NCBI RefSeq assembly: GCF_002009175.1
Contig: NZ_CP018047.1
Location: 310,001-374,000, forward strand
Direction of reading: 5' to 3'
Length of the DNA: 64,000 nt
From: Streptomyces niveus
Lineage (GTDB): Bacteria; Actinomycetota; Actinomycetes; Streptomycetales; Streptomycetaceae
Numbering within the stretch: position 1 is the first letter of the stretch; every line of letters starts with the position of its first letter. This document shows, piece by piece, positions 28,928 through 38,754 of this stretch. The position numbers and the translations under genes were made by a program. A model generated the notes under the pieces. That model was given only the letters and a program-made list of their open reading frames with translations, ran no database searches and was not told where the DNA came from.

Positions 28928-31691
28928 GTGGGGCATTTGAGCCCGCGTACGTCGCACGCGTACCGAAGTCTGAGTATCAAGCGCCGGGTGTGGCTGACCC
29001 TGGCCGCCGTCGTCGTGGGGGGCGCCGGAGTGGTCACCGTCGCCATGGCCGATCCGCCGGAGAACCCCGGTAAGGGCGGCCCCGAGAAGCGGGCGGCGAA
29101 GGTTCGCACGGTCCAGCTGTCCCAGGGCGGCGCCAAGGAGAGGGAACTGCCGAGCACCGGCACGGAGCCGTTCTCGCTCGTGGGCATCGGCTGGGACAGT
29201 GCCACGGCCGAGATCGACGGCACGGCTCAGGTGCGTACCCGGGAGGCGAAGTCCGGCAAGTGGTCCGGCTGGCAGTCGCTGGAACTGGACTCGCACGGAC
29301 CGGACGAGCCGGAGGGCAAGGCGCGTGGCGCCTCCGAGCCGCTGTGGGTCGGGCCGTCCACCGCGGTGCAGGTACGGGTGGAATCGGACAAGGGACTGCC
29401 CAAGAACCTCAAGCTGCACATGGTCGATCCCGGAGTGAGCGCGGCCGAGGCCAAGAACCCGGCCGACCCGGTCCCGGACAACGCCGCGTTCGCGGTCGAG
29501 GCGAGCGCGACCGCGACGCCGGGCGGGACAGGAGCACCGGGCGAGAGCGTCACGCCGACCAACGGTGCCACTCCGGCCGAGAGCGCCACGGCGACCGGCG
29601 ACCGGCGACCCGGCCCCGACGGAGTCGGCCACACCGACGGATGTCCCGACGGACAGCCCCACTCCGACGGACACCACGACGCCCGGTCCGAGCCCGACGC
29701 CCACCAAGCCGACAGCGCCGCCGTCGACGGTGAAGCGCCCGCCGATCATCGACCGCGCCCAGTGGGGCGCGGACGAGACGATGGTCGCCGACCCGGCGGA
29801 GTACATCGACAAGGTGCAGGCCGTCTACATCCACCACACCGTCGGCTCGAACAACTACAGCTGCGCCGAATCGGCCGCCCTGGTCCGCGGCATCATGACG
29901 TACCACGTCAAGACGGAGGGCTGGAACGACCTCGGCTACAACTTCCTGGTCGACAAGTGCGGCCGGATCTTCGAGGGCCGCGGCGGCGGCGCCGACCTGC
30001 CGGTCAAGGGCGCGCACACGTACGGCTTCAACAGCTACTCCACCGGCATCGCGCTGCTCGGCGACTTCGAGGGCGACGCGGCCGCGGGCAAGGCCGCCGG
30101 CCGGCCGACCACCGCCGCGCAGCAGTCCGCCGCCCGGGTCGCCGCCTGGAAGCTGGGCCAGTACGGCGGCAGCCCGAAGGGCTCGGTGACCCTCGTCGCC
30201 CAGGGCGACACGGGCAAGTACACCGAGGGTCAGCGGGCCACGATGAACGTGATCTCCGGTCACCGCGACGCGTTCGCCACCGCGTGCCCGGGCAAGAACC
30301 TCTACGCGAAGCTCCCCGCGATCCGCGATTTCGCCGCCGGCCCCGGCCGTAACTCAGCCATCCCGAGCGCCGACTTCAACAGGGACGGCATCAACGACCT
30401 GGTGGCCGGGCTGCCCCGGGTCGCGAGCAGCGACGGAAGCGTCACGGTCCTGCCGGGTACCACCGGCGGTCCGAGCTCCGCTGCGCGCAGGACCATCAAC
30501 CAGAACAGCCCCGGCGTCCCCGGGACCTCCGAGGCCGGCGACCTCTTCGGCTCCTCCAACGCGTGGGGCGATGTCAACGGCGACGGATACGCCGACCTGA
30601 TCGTCGGCTCGCCCGGCGAGAACGGCACCACCGGGCAGACGGACACCGGCGTGGTGGCAGTGCTCCACGGCCCCGGCCTGAACAGCGGCAAGGGGTACTG
30701 GACGAACGCGGCCACCCGCGCCGCCGGCGAGAAGCTCGGCGCCACAGTCACCTCCGGTGACTTCAACGCCGACGGCAACGCGGACATCCTCTCCGTCGCT
30801 CCGGGCAAGCCGGGCCGCTGGTGGGCGTGGGACGGCAAGTCCGGCGTGGCCAAGTCCGGTTATCTGAACTCGACGGCGTACACCGCCGCCGCGAGCTACG
30901 CCTCCGCCGTCAGCGGCGACTTCAACAAGGACGGGTACGCGGACGCCGCCATCGGCTTCCGCGATCCGGGCGGTGTCGGCCGGCTGCTGTGGCTCAAGGG
31001 CTCCGCGACCGGGCTCCAGCGCGTCGGTGTCCTGGACGCGCGAGGCGGCCGTTCACTCGCGGCGGGCGACCTCAACGGCGACGGCTACACCGACCTCGCG
31101 GTCGGCCAGCCGAGCACCACGGAGTCCGGTCACACGCTCAAGGGCGGTGCGGTCACGGCCGTCTTCGGATCGGCGACGGGACTGACCTCGACCGGACGCA
31201 AGACGTTCGGCCAGGACACCGCCGGTGTCCCGGACACCGGCGAGACGGGCGACGACATGGGCGCCTCCGTCTCCGTGGGTGACGTCAACCTCGACGGGTA
31301 CGACGACATCCTCACCGGCCTGCCGGGTGAGGACATCACACGCAGCGGTGTCGCCCGGACCAACGCGGGCCAGGTCATCCTGCTGCGCGGCTCGTCCACG
31401 GGCCCGACCGCCACCGGCTCGGTCGCTTACCACCAGGACACCGCCGGCGTGCCGGGTTCCACCGAGTCCGACGACCGCTTCGGCTCGTCCGTCTCGCTCA
31501 CGGACCTGTCGGGCTACAGCCGGGCCGACCTGGCCATCGGCGCCGACGGAGAGGACGCGAACAACGGCACGATCCTGCAACTGGACAACAGCGGCACCAG
31601 CGGCGTCGTGACCAGCTCCGGCGTCTACTACGGCACCACGGCACTGGGCGCACCCGCGGGCATTCGCATCGGCCAGGTACTGACGCCGTAA
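28928..31691 (+). pseudogene. Frameshifted PGRP-type amidase with FG-GAP repeats
   Basis: The gene reads from GTG 28928 (or TTG 28937) in one frame to about 29602 and from about 29610 to the TAA at 31691 in another. The break falls on three copies of a 7-bp unit (29591-29611); taking one copy away gives a single frame of 918 residues. The first part has a basic start and a hydrophobic signal segment ending in AMA. After a Thr/Pro-rich linker comes a PGRP/amidase_2 domain (QWGADE, VYIHHTVG, SGHRD, ACPG) with the zinc His, His and Cys positions, then about seven FG-GAP repeats with DFNRDGIND-type calcium loops. Intact relatives are secreted N-acetylmuramoyl-L-alanine amidase-like proteins. The break may be a real mutation, a slippage switch or a sequencing error. 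Confidence 0.8.
29591..29611 (+). repeat. Three 7-bp tandem repeats at the amidase frameshift
   Basis: GCGACCG, GCGACCG and GCGACCC follow each other without a gap. Two copies would keep the reading frame and three shift it, so a slipped-strand duplication of one unit is the simplest cause of the break. Confidence 0.85.
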
Positions 31692-31697
31692 CAGCGG

Positions 31698-31721
31698 GGT
31701 CACCCCGATCAGGGGGTGACC
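31698..31721. terminator. Hairpin after the amidase gene
   Basis: GGTCACCCC (31698-31706) pairs exactly with GGGGTGACC (31713-31721) across a 6-base loop, starting 7 bases after the TAA. Confidence 0.65.
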
Positions 31722-31756
31722 AGGTCCACCTGCCGAGAGGCGATCCGTACGTTCTC

Positions 31757-31794
31757 GGCCCCGGTCTCCGCGGCAACACACGGAGACCGGGGCC
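31757..31794. terminator. Second, perfect hairpin after the amidase gene
   Basis: GGCCCCGGTCTCCG (31757-31770) and its exact complement (31781-31794) enclose a 10-base loop. Together with the hairpin at 31698-31721 this makes a tandem terminator. Confidence 0.75.
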
Positions 31795-31896
31795 GTGAAC
31801 ACGCCCCAGGCCGGCGCAAGCGAATCCCGAGCGGGCGCCCGCCGCCGCTGATCACCTACCGGTACAGTCCGTGCTCATAAAATCCAGGGAGGGCGC

Positions 31897-32418
31897 ATGG
31901 CCGTTGATATGTCCGTAGAGCTCAGATACGTCGTGACATGGCGCGAGATATCTGACGGAATGAAGATTCAGATGCGGCACAGCCCGGCCGGACGGTGGTG
32001 CTACCGCTTCCTGTGGGGACTGGCCGCGCTGCTCGCCCTGGCGTCCGCAATCATCCTGCTGACCGGCGGAGTTGATGCCTTTGACCCGGGTATGTGGAGT
32101 TTCCTTCTGATCATCTGCCTCCTCCTCGTAGCCGTCCGCTGGCTGACGGCTCTGGCACTGCTCGCCTACGCCCGGCATCTGGGCGAGCACCGTGTAATGG
32201 TCGACGAGGAGGGGATCAGTACCGTCTCCGAGCGGCATACGAACCAGACCAACTGGGGGTTCTACGGGCGCAGCTTCGAGAGCCGGCGGGTATTCGTGCT
32301 GATCACCCCGGACGTGTGGGGAACCGGAGTGCTGATCCTCCCCAAACGTGGTCTGGCCGCGCCGCAGGACGCCGAACGACTGCGGTCACTGATCGCCGAG
32401 CATCTCGCCGCCGCGTGA
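31897..32418 (+). CDS. YcxB-like membrane protein
   Basis: 173 residues; ATG at 31897 is preceded by GGGAGG at a good distance. Two hydrophobic helices (about 39-57 and 67-91) form a hairpin, followed by a soluble C-terminal domain with FVLITPDVWGTGVLILPKRG, which matches the YcxB-like pattern (two membrane helices and a small beta domain). The biochemical role of the family is unknown. It stands alone, after the tandem terminator of the amidase gene and convergent with the next gene. Confidence 0.65.
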   Translation: MAVDMSVELRYVVTWREISDGMKIQMRHSPAGRWCYRFLWGLAALLALASAIILLTGGVDAFDPGMWSFLLIICLLLVAVRWLTALALLAYARHLGEHRVMVDEEGISTVSERHTNQTNWGFYGRSFESRRVFVLITPDVWGTGVLILPKRGLAAPQDAERLRSLIAEHLAAA

Positions 32419-32501
32419 CCGCAGATGCCGGCGCGCGACTCCCGAGAGCTTCGGGCAGAGGACGCCGGCGCCCCGCCCCCGACGCGTTCTTCGGAAGCGG
32501 G

Positions 32502-33242
32502 CTACGACGCGCCCTTTCCGGTGTCCTGGGCGTGCTCCGCGCTTCTGCCTCGTGAGGGAGAGGCCTCCGGGGAATTCTTCGACTGCCCCGGCGGAGCTGT
32601 CTTGGCCGGCTTCCCGGGCGTGGCGGGATCGTGCTCGTCCTTGCCGGGCAACGTGGCGCAGTAGCCGTCCACGGCGCCTACTCCACCCGCGGCGTCGATG
32701 AGTTGCTGGAACGCCGTGCCCCGGTGCTTGCCGTTGCCCCTGCTCCACGCGTGGCACAGCGCCGCGTGGCTCCGGGGCACGGAGTCTCGCGCCGAAGCCG
32801 AAGCCGAAGCCGAAGCTGAGGGCGCCGGTGACGGGATGCCGGGGCCCGTCGCGCCGGGTGTCCCGTCAGGAGTACGCGGTGTTTCCACGGCCGGCGTGGA
32901 CGCGGTGCTCTCGGCGGGGGCGTCGGCGGGGCGGGGCGGATCCGGGAGCACACCAGGAACGGCCGCCAGCGCCAGCCCGCCGAGCGTGGCGGTGGCGACA
33001 GCCGTCCCGATCGCCGCCTTCAAGGAGACAAGGGCGGCGAACCTGTGCCGGGCCGGGCGCCAGTCGTCGCGCCTTCGGCCACGCCGCGGTGCGACGCCGC
33101 CGGCCGCGCCGCCGGCCTCCCGGAACGCCGCCAGCGCCCGCTCGACACCCTCCGGTTCGACGTCGCCCCGGACAGCATCCGCGAGCGCCTGGATCTCGGG
33201 CGTGACGAGCGCCGCGTCCGTCGGTTCCGCCTTGCGTTTCAT
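32502..33242 (-). CDS. Membrane protein coupled to an ECF sigma factor, possible anti-sigma partner
   Basis: 246 residues; ATG at 33242 overlaps the sigma factor stop as ATGA. The N-terminal 90 residues are charged and cytoplasmic in character. One hydrophobic segment (about 93-115, SLKAAIGTAVATATLGG) follows, then a Pro/Ser/Thr-rich linker with an (Ser-Ala)n run and a C-terminal part with two Cys (ALCHAW, GYCATLP). The layout and the coupling fit a membrane partner that controls the sigma factor, but I see no HxxxCxxC zinc motif, so the assignment rests on context. The (Ser-Ala) run is encoded by a GCCGAA-type repeat at 32791-32820. Confidence 0.6.
   Translation of the reverse strand: MKRKAEPTDAALVTPEIQALADAVRGDVEPEGVERALAAFREAGGAAGGVAPRRGRRRDDWRPARHRFAALVSLKAAIGTAVATATLGGLALAAVPGVLPDPPRPADAPAESTASTPAVETPRTPDGTPGATGPGIPSPAPSASASASASARDSVPRSHAALCHAWSRGNGKHRGTAFQQLIDAAGGVGAVDGYCATLPGKDEHDPATPGKPAKTAPPGQSKNSPEASPSRGRSAEHAQDTGKGAS
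32791..32820 (+). repeat. Hexanucleotide microsatellite in the anti-sigma-like gene
   Basis: Four exact GCCGAA units and one variant (GCTGAG) in a row. On the coding strand they encode alternating Ser and Ala in a linker; changes in copy number would keep the frame. Confidence 0.7.
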
Positions 33243-33868
33243 CTCTCGTCCTTCAGCGTGCCCGACGCGGCGGGCGCCACGTTCTCCGCCCGGCTTCCCG
33301 AGGTCAACTGCTCGGCCAGCCGCTTCAGCCCCCGATGGGCGGCCGTGCGCACCGCGCCCTGCCGCTTGCCCAACACCCGTGCCGTGGACGGCCCGTCCAG
33401 CCCCACCACCACCCGCAACAGCACCGCTTCCGCCTGGTCCGGCGGCAGCCCGGAGATCTGTCCCAGCGCCCACCGCGTCGACATCGACTCCAGCACCGCG
33501 TCCACCGTGTCCGCCCGCCCCGGCAGTTCCAGCACATCCTGCTCGATCAGCGCGATCTGAGGTCTTCGCTTCTGCTTACGGAGGTGGTCCAGCGCCCGGT
33601 TCCGCGCGATCGTCGCCGTCCAGCCACGAAACCCAGCACCGTCACCCCGAAACCGCCTCAGGTCCCGGGCGATCTCCAGCCAGGCGTCCGAAGCCACATC
33701 CTCCGCGTCGTTCCCGACCAACCCGCGCAAGTAGCCCAGGAGCCCCGGCTGCACAAGCCGGTACGCCGCCGCGAAAGCGTCCTCGTCCCCCCGCTGAGCA
33801 AGCGACACCGCACTCCCCAACTCCACGTCGGACCCCTGCGTACGACGCCGATCCCCACCCCTGCCCAC
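33239..33868 (-). CDS. ECF-type RNA polymerase sigma factor
   Basis: 209 residues from GTG at 33868, with AGAGG just upstream; an internal GTG at residue 15 is also possible. Region 2 is seen in EDVASDAWLEIARDL and WTATIARNRALDHLRK; region 4 in LPPDQAEAVLLRVVVGLD and RQGAVRTAAHRGLKRL, which ends as a helix-turn-helix. ECF sigma factors direct RNA polymerase to small regulons, often for envelope or stress signals, under an anti-sigma factor. The coupled membrane protein downstream is the likely partner. Its regulon is not apparent from this window. Confidence 0.9.
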   Translation of the reverse strand: MGRGGDRRRTQGSDVELGSAVSLAQRGDEDAFAAAYRLVQPGLLGYLRGLVGNDAEDVASDAWLEIARDLRRFRGDGAGFRGWTATIARNRALDHLRKQKRRPQIALIEQDVLELPGRADTVDAVLESMSTRWALGQISGLPPDQAEAVLLRVVVGLDGPSTARVLGKRQGAVRTAAHRGLKRLAEQLTSGSRAENVAPAASGTLKDER

Positions 33869-34114
33869 ACATGCCTCTTCGATCGCCCAGCGTTCTTCCC
33901 CCTTCTCACAGCGCCACGACGCACAGAAACGTCACATTCGGCGAGGGCGCCTTCGGGGGTGGTGCACGGCCCGTACGGCCGGGCCGGTGAACCATCGGTG
34001 GCCGATACCGCGGGCCGGGCCGGGTCCGCCCGGCATCGAGGGGCCATGGATAAGCCGAGCGGACCGGGCGCACCATGAGTTCACTTCCACTTCCGTCGAT
34101 ACGAGGAGCAGGAC

Positions 34115-35110
34115 ATGGCACGCACACGACCGGACATCACCGTTCCCGACCTATCGGGGAAGCTCGCCGTCGTCACCGGTGCCAGCGACGGGGTCGGACT
34201 GGGCATGGCGGCCCGTCTCGCCGCCGCCGGGGCCGAGGTCGTCATGCCCGTCCGCAACCCTCGCAAAGGCGAAGCGGCGATCGCGAAGATCAAGCAGCGG
34301 CACCCGGAAGCCGCCCTGTCCCTGAGGGACCTCGACCTCTCCTCACTGGGCTCGGTCGCCGCGCTCGGAACCACGCTGCGCGACGAGAACCGTCCGGTCC
34401 ACATCCTCATCAACAACGCCGGCGTGATGACTCCACCGGACCGGCAGACCACCACCGACGGGTTCGAGCTGCAGTTCGGCACCAACCACCTGGGGCACTT
34501 CGCTCTCGTCGCCCACCTGCTGCCGCTGCTGCGCGCGGGACGGGCGCGCGTGACCTCGCAGATCAGCATCAGCGCGAACGAGCACGCCATCAACTGGCCC
34601 GACCTGAACTGGGAACGGTCCTACAACGGCCGCCGCGCGTACAGCCAGTCCAAGATCGCGTTCGGCCTGTTCGGGCTCGAACTGGACCGGCGCAGCCGGG
34701 CCCGAGACTGGGGGATCACCAGCAACCTCGCCCACCCCGGCATCGCCCCCACCAGTCTCCTGGCCGCGCGCCCCGAGGTCGACCGGGCACGGGACATGAC
34801 CGCCGTGCGCGTCATCCGCGCTCTCGCCCGCGCCCGCGTCCTCGTCGGAACGGTCGAGACCGCGCAGCTCCCGGCCCTGCTGGCCGCGACGTCGCCGGAC
34901 GCACGGGGCGCCCGTCTGTACGGCCCCAGCGGTCTCGGGCACTTCGCGGGCGCGCCCGCCGAACAGGCCCTCTACTCCCGGCTTCGCGGAGAGAACGAGG
35001 CCGAACGCGTCTGGCGGGTCTCCGAGAAGCTCACCGACATCCCTTTCCCGACCGACGAGGGTGCCCTGCCCGACCAGGGATCGACGAGTGAGAGTGATCG
35101 ACCCCGCTGA
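34115..35110 (+). CDS. Short-chain dehydrogenase/reductase
   Basis: 331 residues; ATG at 34115 has AGGAG about 11 bases upstream. It carries TGASDGVG (cofactor glycines), NNAG, and YSQSK (the catalytic Tyr-x-x-x-Lys). [10 protein letters not shown] lies at the substrate side. The length and the long C-terminal part suit the retinol dehydrogenase/WW-oxidoreductase-like branch of SDRs, probably NADP-linked. The substrate is unknown. It stands alone on the plus strand and converges on the DHFR-like gene. Confidence 0.85.
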   Translation: MARTRPDITVPDLSGKLAVVTGASDGVGLGMAARLAAAGAEVVMPVRNPRKGEAAIAKIKQRHPEAALSLRDLDLSSLGSVAALGTTLRDENRPVHILINNAGVMTPPDRQTTTDGFELQFGTNHLGHFALVAHLLPLLRAGRARVTSQISISANEHAINWPDLNWERSYNGRRAYSQSKIAFGLFGLELDRRSRARDWGITSNLAHPGIAPTSLLAARPEVDRARDMTAVRVIRALARARVLVGTVETAQLPALLAATSPDARGARLYGPSGLGHFAGAPAEQALYSRLRGENEAERVWRVSEKLTDIPFPTDEGALPDQGSTSESDRPR

Positions 35111-35161
35111 CGGAAGCGGGCAGCACCCGGCGCCGGTCGGCCGCGCCGAAGCCGACGCGGC

Positions 35162-35719
35162 TCAGCGGGTCCGGTAGCGCGCGTAGATCAGTCCGCTGTC
35201 GAAGGCACGCTCCTCGACCAGTTCGAGATCGAGACGCACCCCGTCGGGGAAGAACCGCTTGCCGCCGCCGACCACGCTCGTGGTGATGAACATGTGGTAC
35301 TCGTCCACCAGGCCGGCCGCGATCGCCTGGGCCGCGAGGTTCGGGCCGTCGACGGTGAGGTCGTGATCGGCCTCGGCCTTGAGCCTGCGCACCGCGTCCG
35401 GGTCGAAGGTCCGCTCGATCCTGGTCCTGGCGCTGGACACCGAACCGAGCGTCGTGGAGTAGACGATCTTCTCCGCGGCCTGCCAGTCGCGGGCGTACTG
35501 CAGGATGTGCGGCGGTTGGCCGGGCTCGGTGTGCGCGGTCTCCCAGTAGAGCATCGTCTCGTACATCCGGCGGCCGTAGAGGTACTTACCGACGGGGCGG
35601 AAGAGGTCGTTGATGAAGGTGTGCACCTCCTGGTCCTCGGCCCCGGTGCCGAGGTCGCCCTCCGCCGCCTCGGCGTAGCCGTCGAGCGAGCTGATCATCG
35701 AGTAGATGAGCTTTGCCAT
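35162..35719 (-). CDS. DHFR/RibD-fold reductase family protein
   Basis: 185 residues; ATG at 35719 is preceded by GGAGGAG at a good distance. The N-terminus SMISSLDGY, the middle LYGRRMYETM and the C-terminal part DEYHMFI and VVGGGKRFF are the pattern of the dihydrofolate reductase/RibD C-terminal family of small NADPH-dependent reductases. In Streptomyces these occur in many copies with unknown substrates, and true folate reduction is not implied. It is divergent from the permease gene and separated from it by about 140 bases. Confidence 0.88.
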   Translation of the reverse strand: MAKLIYSMISSLDGYAEAAEGDLGTGAEDQEVHTFINDLFRPVGKYLYGRRMYETMLYWETAHTEPGQPPHILQYARDWQAAEKIVYSTTLGSVSSARTRIERTFDPDAVRRLKAEADHDLTVDGPNLAAQAIAAGLVDEYHMFITTSVVGGGKRFFPDGVRLDLELVEERAFDSGLIYARYRTR

Positions 35720-35859
35720 GCGTCTCCTCCGGGTCCGAGCGCGGCGGTCTGCCGGCGGTCCTGCAGACTGTGACCTCCAGACGGCCCGGAAGTCATCGGC
35801 CGACCGGGGGTGGAACACCGGGAGCCGTAACATCCGGCCGGGCCAACAGGGGTGAGCTG

Positions 35860-37140
35860 ATGGGCAGGCCGTCGACCGGCGAGGGGATGCCGCAGGAGTT
35901 GCGGCGGCGGCTGGGGCTGTCCGATGCCGTGACGATCGGCCTGGGCTCGATGATCGGCGCGGGGATCTTCGCCGTCCTCGCTCCGGCCGCGCACGCCGCC
36001 GGTTCGGGGCTGCTGCTCGGCCTGGTCCTGGCCGCGGTGGTGGCGTACTGCAACGCCACCTCCTCCGCCCGGCTCGCGGCCCGCTACCCGGCCTCGGGCG
36101 GCACCTACGTCTACGGGCGCGAGCGGCTCGGCGCCTTCTGGGGCCATCTGGCCGGATGGAGTTTCGTCGTCGGCAAGACCGCCTCCTGCGCGGCGATGGC
36201 GCTCACCGTCGGCTCCTACGTGTGGCCGGGCCAGGCGCGGGCGGTGGCGGTCGCGGCGGTGGTGGCGCTCACCGCAGTGAACTACGCGGGGGTGCGGAAA
36301 TCCGTGCTGCTCACCCGCGTGATCGTGGCCGTCGTCCTCGCGGTGCTCGCGGCGGTGGCCGTCGCGGTCTTCACCTCCGGCGCGCCGGACGCGGGCCGGC
36401 TGGTCATCGGTGACGACGCCACCGCCGGCGGCGTGCTCCAGGCGGCGGGGCTGCTGTTCTTCGCCTTCGCCGGGTACGCGCGCATCGCCACCCTCGGCGA
36501 GGAGGTCCGCGATCCGGCCCGCACCATCCCCAGGGCGGTACCGATCGCGCTCGGCATCACGCTCGCCGTCTACGCCGTCATCGCCGTCGCCGCCCTGACG
36601 GTCCTCGGCCCGAGGGGGCTTTCGGAGGCGAGCGCGCCGCTGTCGGAAGCGGTCCGGGCCGCGGGGGCCGGCCGGCTGGTGCCGGTGGTAACGGCCGGGG
36701 CGGCCGTCGCCGCGCTCGGCTCGCTGCTGGCGCTGATCCTCGGCGTCTCCCGTACGACGCTCGCGATGGCCCGCGACGGGTACCTGCCGCGCGCCCTGGC
36801 CGCCGTACACCCGCGCTTCAAGGTGCCGCACCGGGCCGAACTCGCGGTCGGTGCCGTGGTGGCGGTCGTCGCCGCGACGGCCGACGTACGCGGGGCGATC
36901 GGCTTCTCGTCCTTCGGAGTGCTGGCGTACTACGCCATCGCCAACGCCTCCGCCTGGACCCTCACCCCGGACGAGGGCCGCCCCGCACGCGTCGTCCCCG
37001 CCCTCGGGCTGGCCGGCTGCCTGGTGCTCGCCTTCGCCCTGCCACCGGCCTCGGTCGTCTCGGGCGCCGCCGTGCTGGCGGCCGGAGCCGTCGCCTTCGC
37101 GGGGCGAAGGGTGAAGGACCGTGGAAGACACCAAGGGTGA
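35860..37140 (+). CDS. APC-family amino acid permease
   Basis: 426 residues from ATG at 35860, with AGGGG about 7 bases before it. About twelve hydrophobic helices cover nearly the whole length. GLGSMIGAGIF in the first helix is the amino-acid-binding motif of APC transporters, and GEEVRDPARTIPRA after helix 6 is the usual signature. It should carry an amino acid or amine across the membrane with protons. No metabolic neighbour identifies the substrate. A weak 6-bp-stem hairpin (37182-37198) follows the gene. Confidence 0.88.
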   Translation: MGRPSTGEGMPQELRRRLGLSDAVTIGLGSMIGAGIFAVLAPAAHAAGSGLLLGLVLAAVVAYCNATSSARLAARYPASGGTYVYGRERLGAFWGHLAGWSFVVGKTASCAAMALTVGSYVWPGQARAVAVAAVVALTAVNYAGVRKSVLLTRVIVAVVLAVLAAVAVAVFTSGAPDAGRLVIGDDATAGGVLQAAGLLFFAFAGYARIATLGEEVRDPARTIPRAVPIALGITLAVYAVIAVAALTVLGPRGLSEASAPLSEAVRAAGAGRLVPVVTAGAAVAALGSLLALILGVSRTTLAMARDGYLPRALAAVHPRFKVPHRAELAVGAVVAVVAATADVRGAIGFSSFGVLAYYAIANASAWTLTPDEGRPARVVPALGLAGCLVLAFALPPASVVSGAAVLAAGAVAFAGRRVKDRGRHQG

Positions 37141-37864
37141 TCCCGGACGTCCCGTACGCGGCCGGCCACCACGCCAACAGCCCACACCGGCCGTGTGGTT
37201 GAGACACACCCGTGGGAACGGCGTAGAACGGGACGAGGCGCGCGCACTAAGCCGATCGAGTGAGATGGCGACCCAGAACTTGTGGCATATGCCTGGATCC
37301 TGCGTTACTGGACCTATTCCAACCAATGGGCAGCCCGTACCACTCGGGAAGCGTGGCGCCGGAGTTGGCTGTCACCCTCCACACGTGGGGAAGGTGCAGG
37401 TACGACGGGGTCGCGATGGGCACCCCGAGGGGGTTGGATCGCCAGTCGGTACCGCTCGCGCGGTGCCGACTGGCTTCTGTGTGCCGCCGGCCCTGTCCCT
37501 GTCCGCCCTGCCATCCCGGTCCGTGCCGCGCGGGCGGAGGCGGCGGTCGACGGCGTGCGCCGGTGGTACGCAGGCGCCCCCGTGCCGCGTTCAAAAATGT
37601 CGCGAATGACGTCTTGTCAGAGATGGCTCCCCGTGGGGTACTTGAGACAGCGAACCGGTGGGCCGCCCATCCCAGACCGGGAATCACGGTAAAGGGCGGC
37701 GCCTGCCGGTTCTTCCTCTGTGTGCCTACGAGGGAACTCCTCTGCCCAGGCGGCACGGTTCAGCCGTCCGTCCTCCCGTGAGGGTCTTCCGCCGAGGACG
37801 GCCCGTTCGTCCCCCGGGTCTCGCTGCGTCCTGTGTCCCAGTCCTGTCAGCGAGGAGTCTCTCC
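37141..37864. other. 724-bp stretch without a convincing gene
   Basis: Short open frames exist on both strands (for example 37260-37781 plus and 37247-37756 minus), but none has a recognisable domain, a good ribosome site or typical third-base GC bias. The stretch is less GC-rich than its neighbours, has a strong hairpin at 37441-37474, and ends with the GAGGAG ribosome site of the first TIG-domain gene. It probably holds that gene's promoter and leader; a small RNA is possible. Confidence 0.55.
37441..37474. other. Strong hairpin in a non-coding stretch
   Basis: GCCAGTCGGTACCG (37441-37454) pairs with CGGTGCCGACTGGC (37461-37474) across a 6-base loop with a single mismatch, followed by TTCTGTGTG. 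It is over 300 bases from either gene, so it may end a small RNA or a leader transcript. Confidence 0.55.
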
Positions 37865-38611
37865 ATGCCTATTTCTCCCAACCAGGGATCCACCGGCGGT
37901 GGCACGCTGGTGACCATCACCGGTACCAACCTGTCCGGCACCAGCGCCGTCAAGTTCGGCACGAAGTCGGCCACCGGCGTCACCAACGTCTCACCCACCC
38001 AGGTCACGGCCGTGTCGCCCTCGGGCGCCGGCAGCGTCGGGGTGACCGTCACCACCCCGGGTGGCACCAGCAACCCGATCCCGTTCTTCTACGTCGGGGC
38101 CCCGTTCAAGTCCTCGCTCGGGCCGACCTCCGGCCCCCTGGCGGGCGGCAACACGGTCACCATCAACGGCACCGGGCTCGCGACGGCCACCAGTGTGTCG
38201 TTCGGCGCCAACAGCGCCACGCCGACGGTCGTCTCCGACACCCAGCTCACCGTCGCCGTGCCGGCGGGCGCGGCAGCGGGCCCCGTCGGAGTGAGCGTGA
38301 CCACCGCGGGCGGAACGAACAACGGTCTTTCCTACACCTACGTGGACGTTCCCACCGTCACCGCCGTCACGCCCACCTCCGGGCCGACGTCCGGCGGTAC
38401 CGGTGTGACCATCACCGGGACCAACCTCGGCACCACCGAGTCGGTCACCTTCGACGGCAACCCCGCACCGTTCACCCTGGTGAACTCCGGCACCGTCTCG
38501 GCGGTGACGCCGCCCGGCGCCGCCGGCGCGGTCGATGTGGTGGTGACCAACCCGGCCGGCTCCGACACGGCCGCCGGCGCGTTCACCTACGTGGCGCCTC
38601 CGGGTATCTGA
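37865..38611 (+). CDS. Three-domain IPT/TIG protein without signal peptide
   Basis: 248 residues; ATG at 37865 follows GAGGAG at 7 bases. The protein is three back-to-back Ig-like IPT/TIG units of about 80 residues, each starting with a P-x-GP-T-GG-type turn and TITGTNL or similar and ending in a YV-type strand. It starts directly with the first domain (MPISPNQG), with no signal peptide, lipobox or membrane helix, and ends in PPGI. TIG folds bind proteins or sugars and usually occur outside cells, so a cytoplasmic or unusually exported form is notable. It is followed at 143 bases by a paralogue. Confidence 0.82.
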   Translation: MPISPNQGSTGGGTLVTITGTNLSGTSAVKFGTKSATGVTNVSPTQVTAVSPSGAGSVGVTVTTPGGTSNPIPFFYVGAPFKSSLGPTSGPLAGGNTVTINGTGLATATSVSFGANSATPTVVSDTQLTVAVPAGAAAGPVGVSVTTAGGTNNGLSYTYVDVPTVTAVTPTSGPTSGGTGVTITGTNLGTTESVTFDGNPAPFTLVNSGTVSAVTPPGAAGAVDVVVTNPAGSDTAAGAFTYVAPPGI

Positions 38612-38754
38612 CCGTCACCCCCGCTGCCGTCCGGCCCTCGCCGGGCGGCAGCCCTTCCTTGACCACCGCTTCCCGCGCGGCGGTTCTCTCCCGGCCCGGA
38701 CCGGACATCCGCGTCGCCCCTGGGCTCCGCCCAGGCAGCCATAGGAGCATGCTC

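Noticed and set aside
37260..37781. Possible 173-residue plus-strand gene and an opposite 169-residue one
   Set aside because: Neither has typical third-position GC, a ribosome site or a known domain, and a strong hairpin lies inside both.
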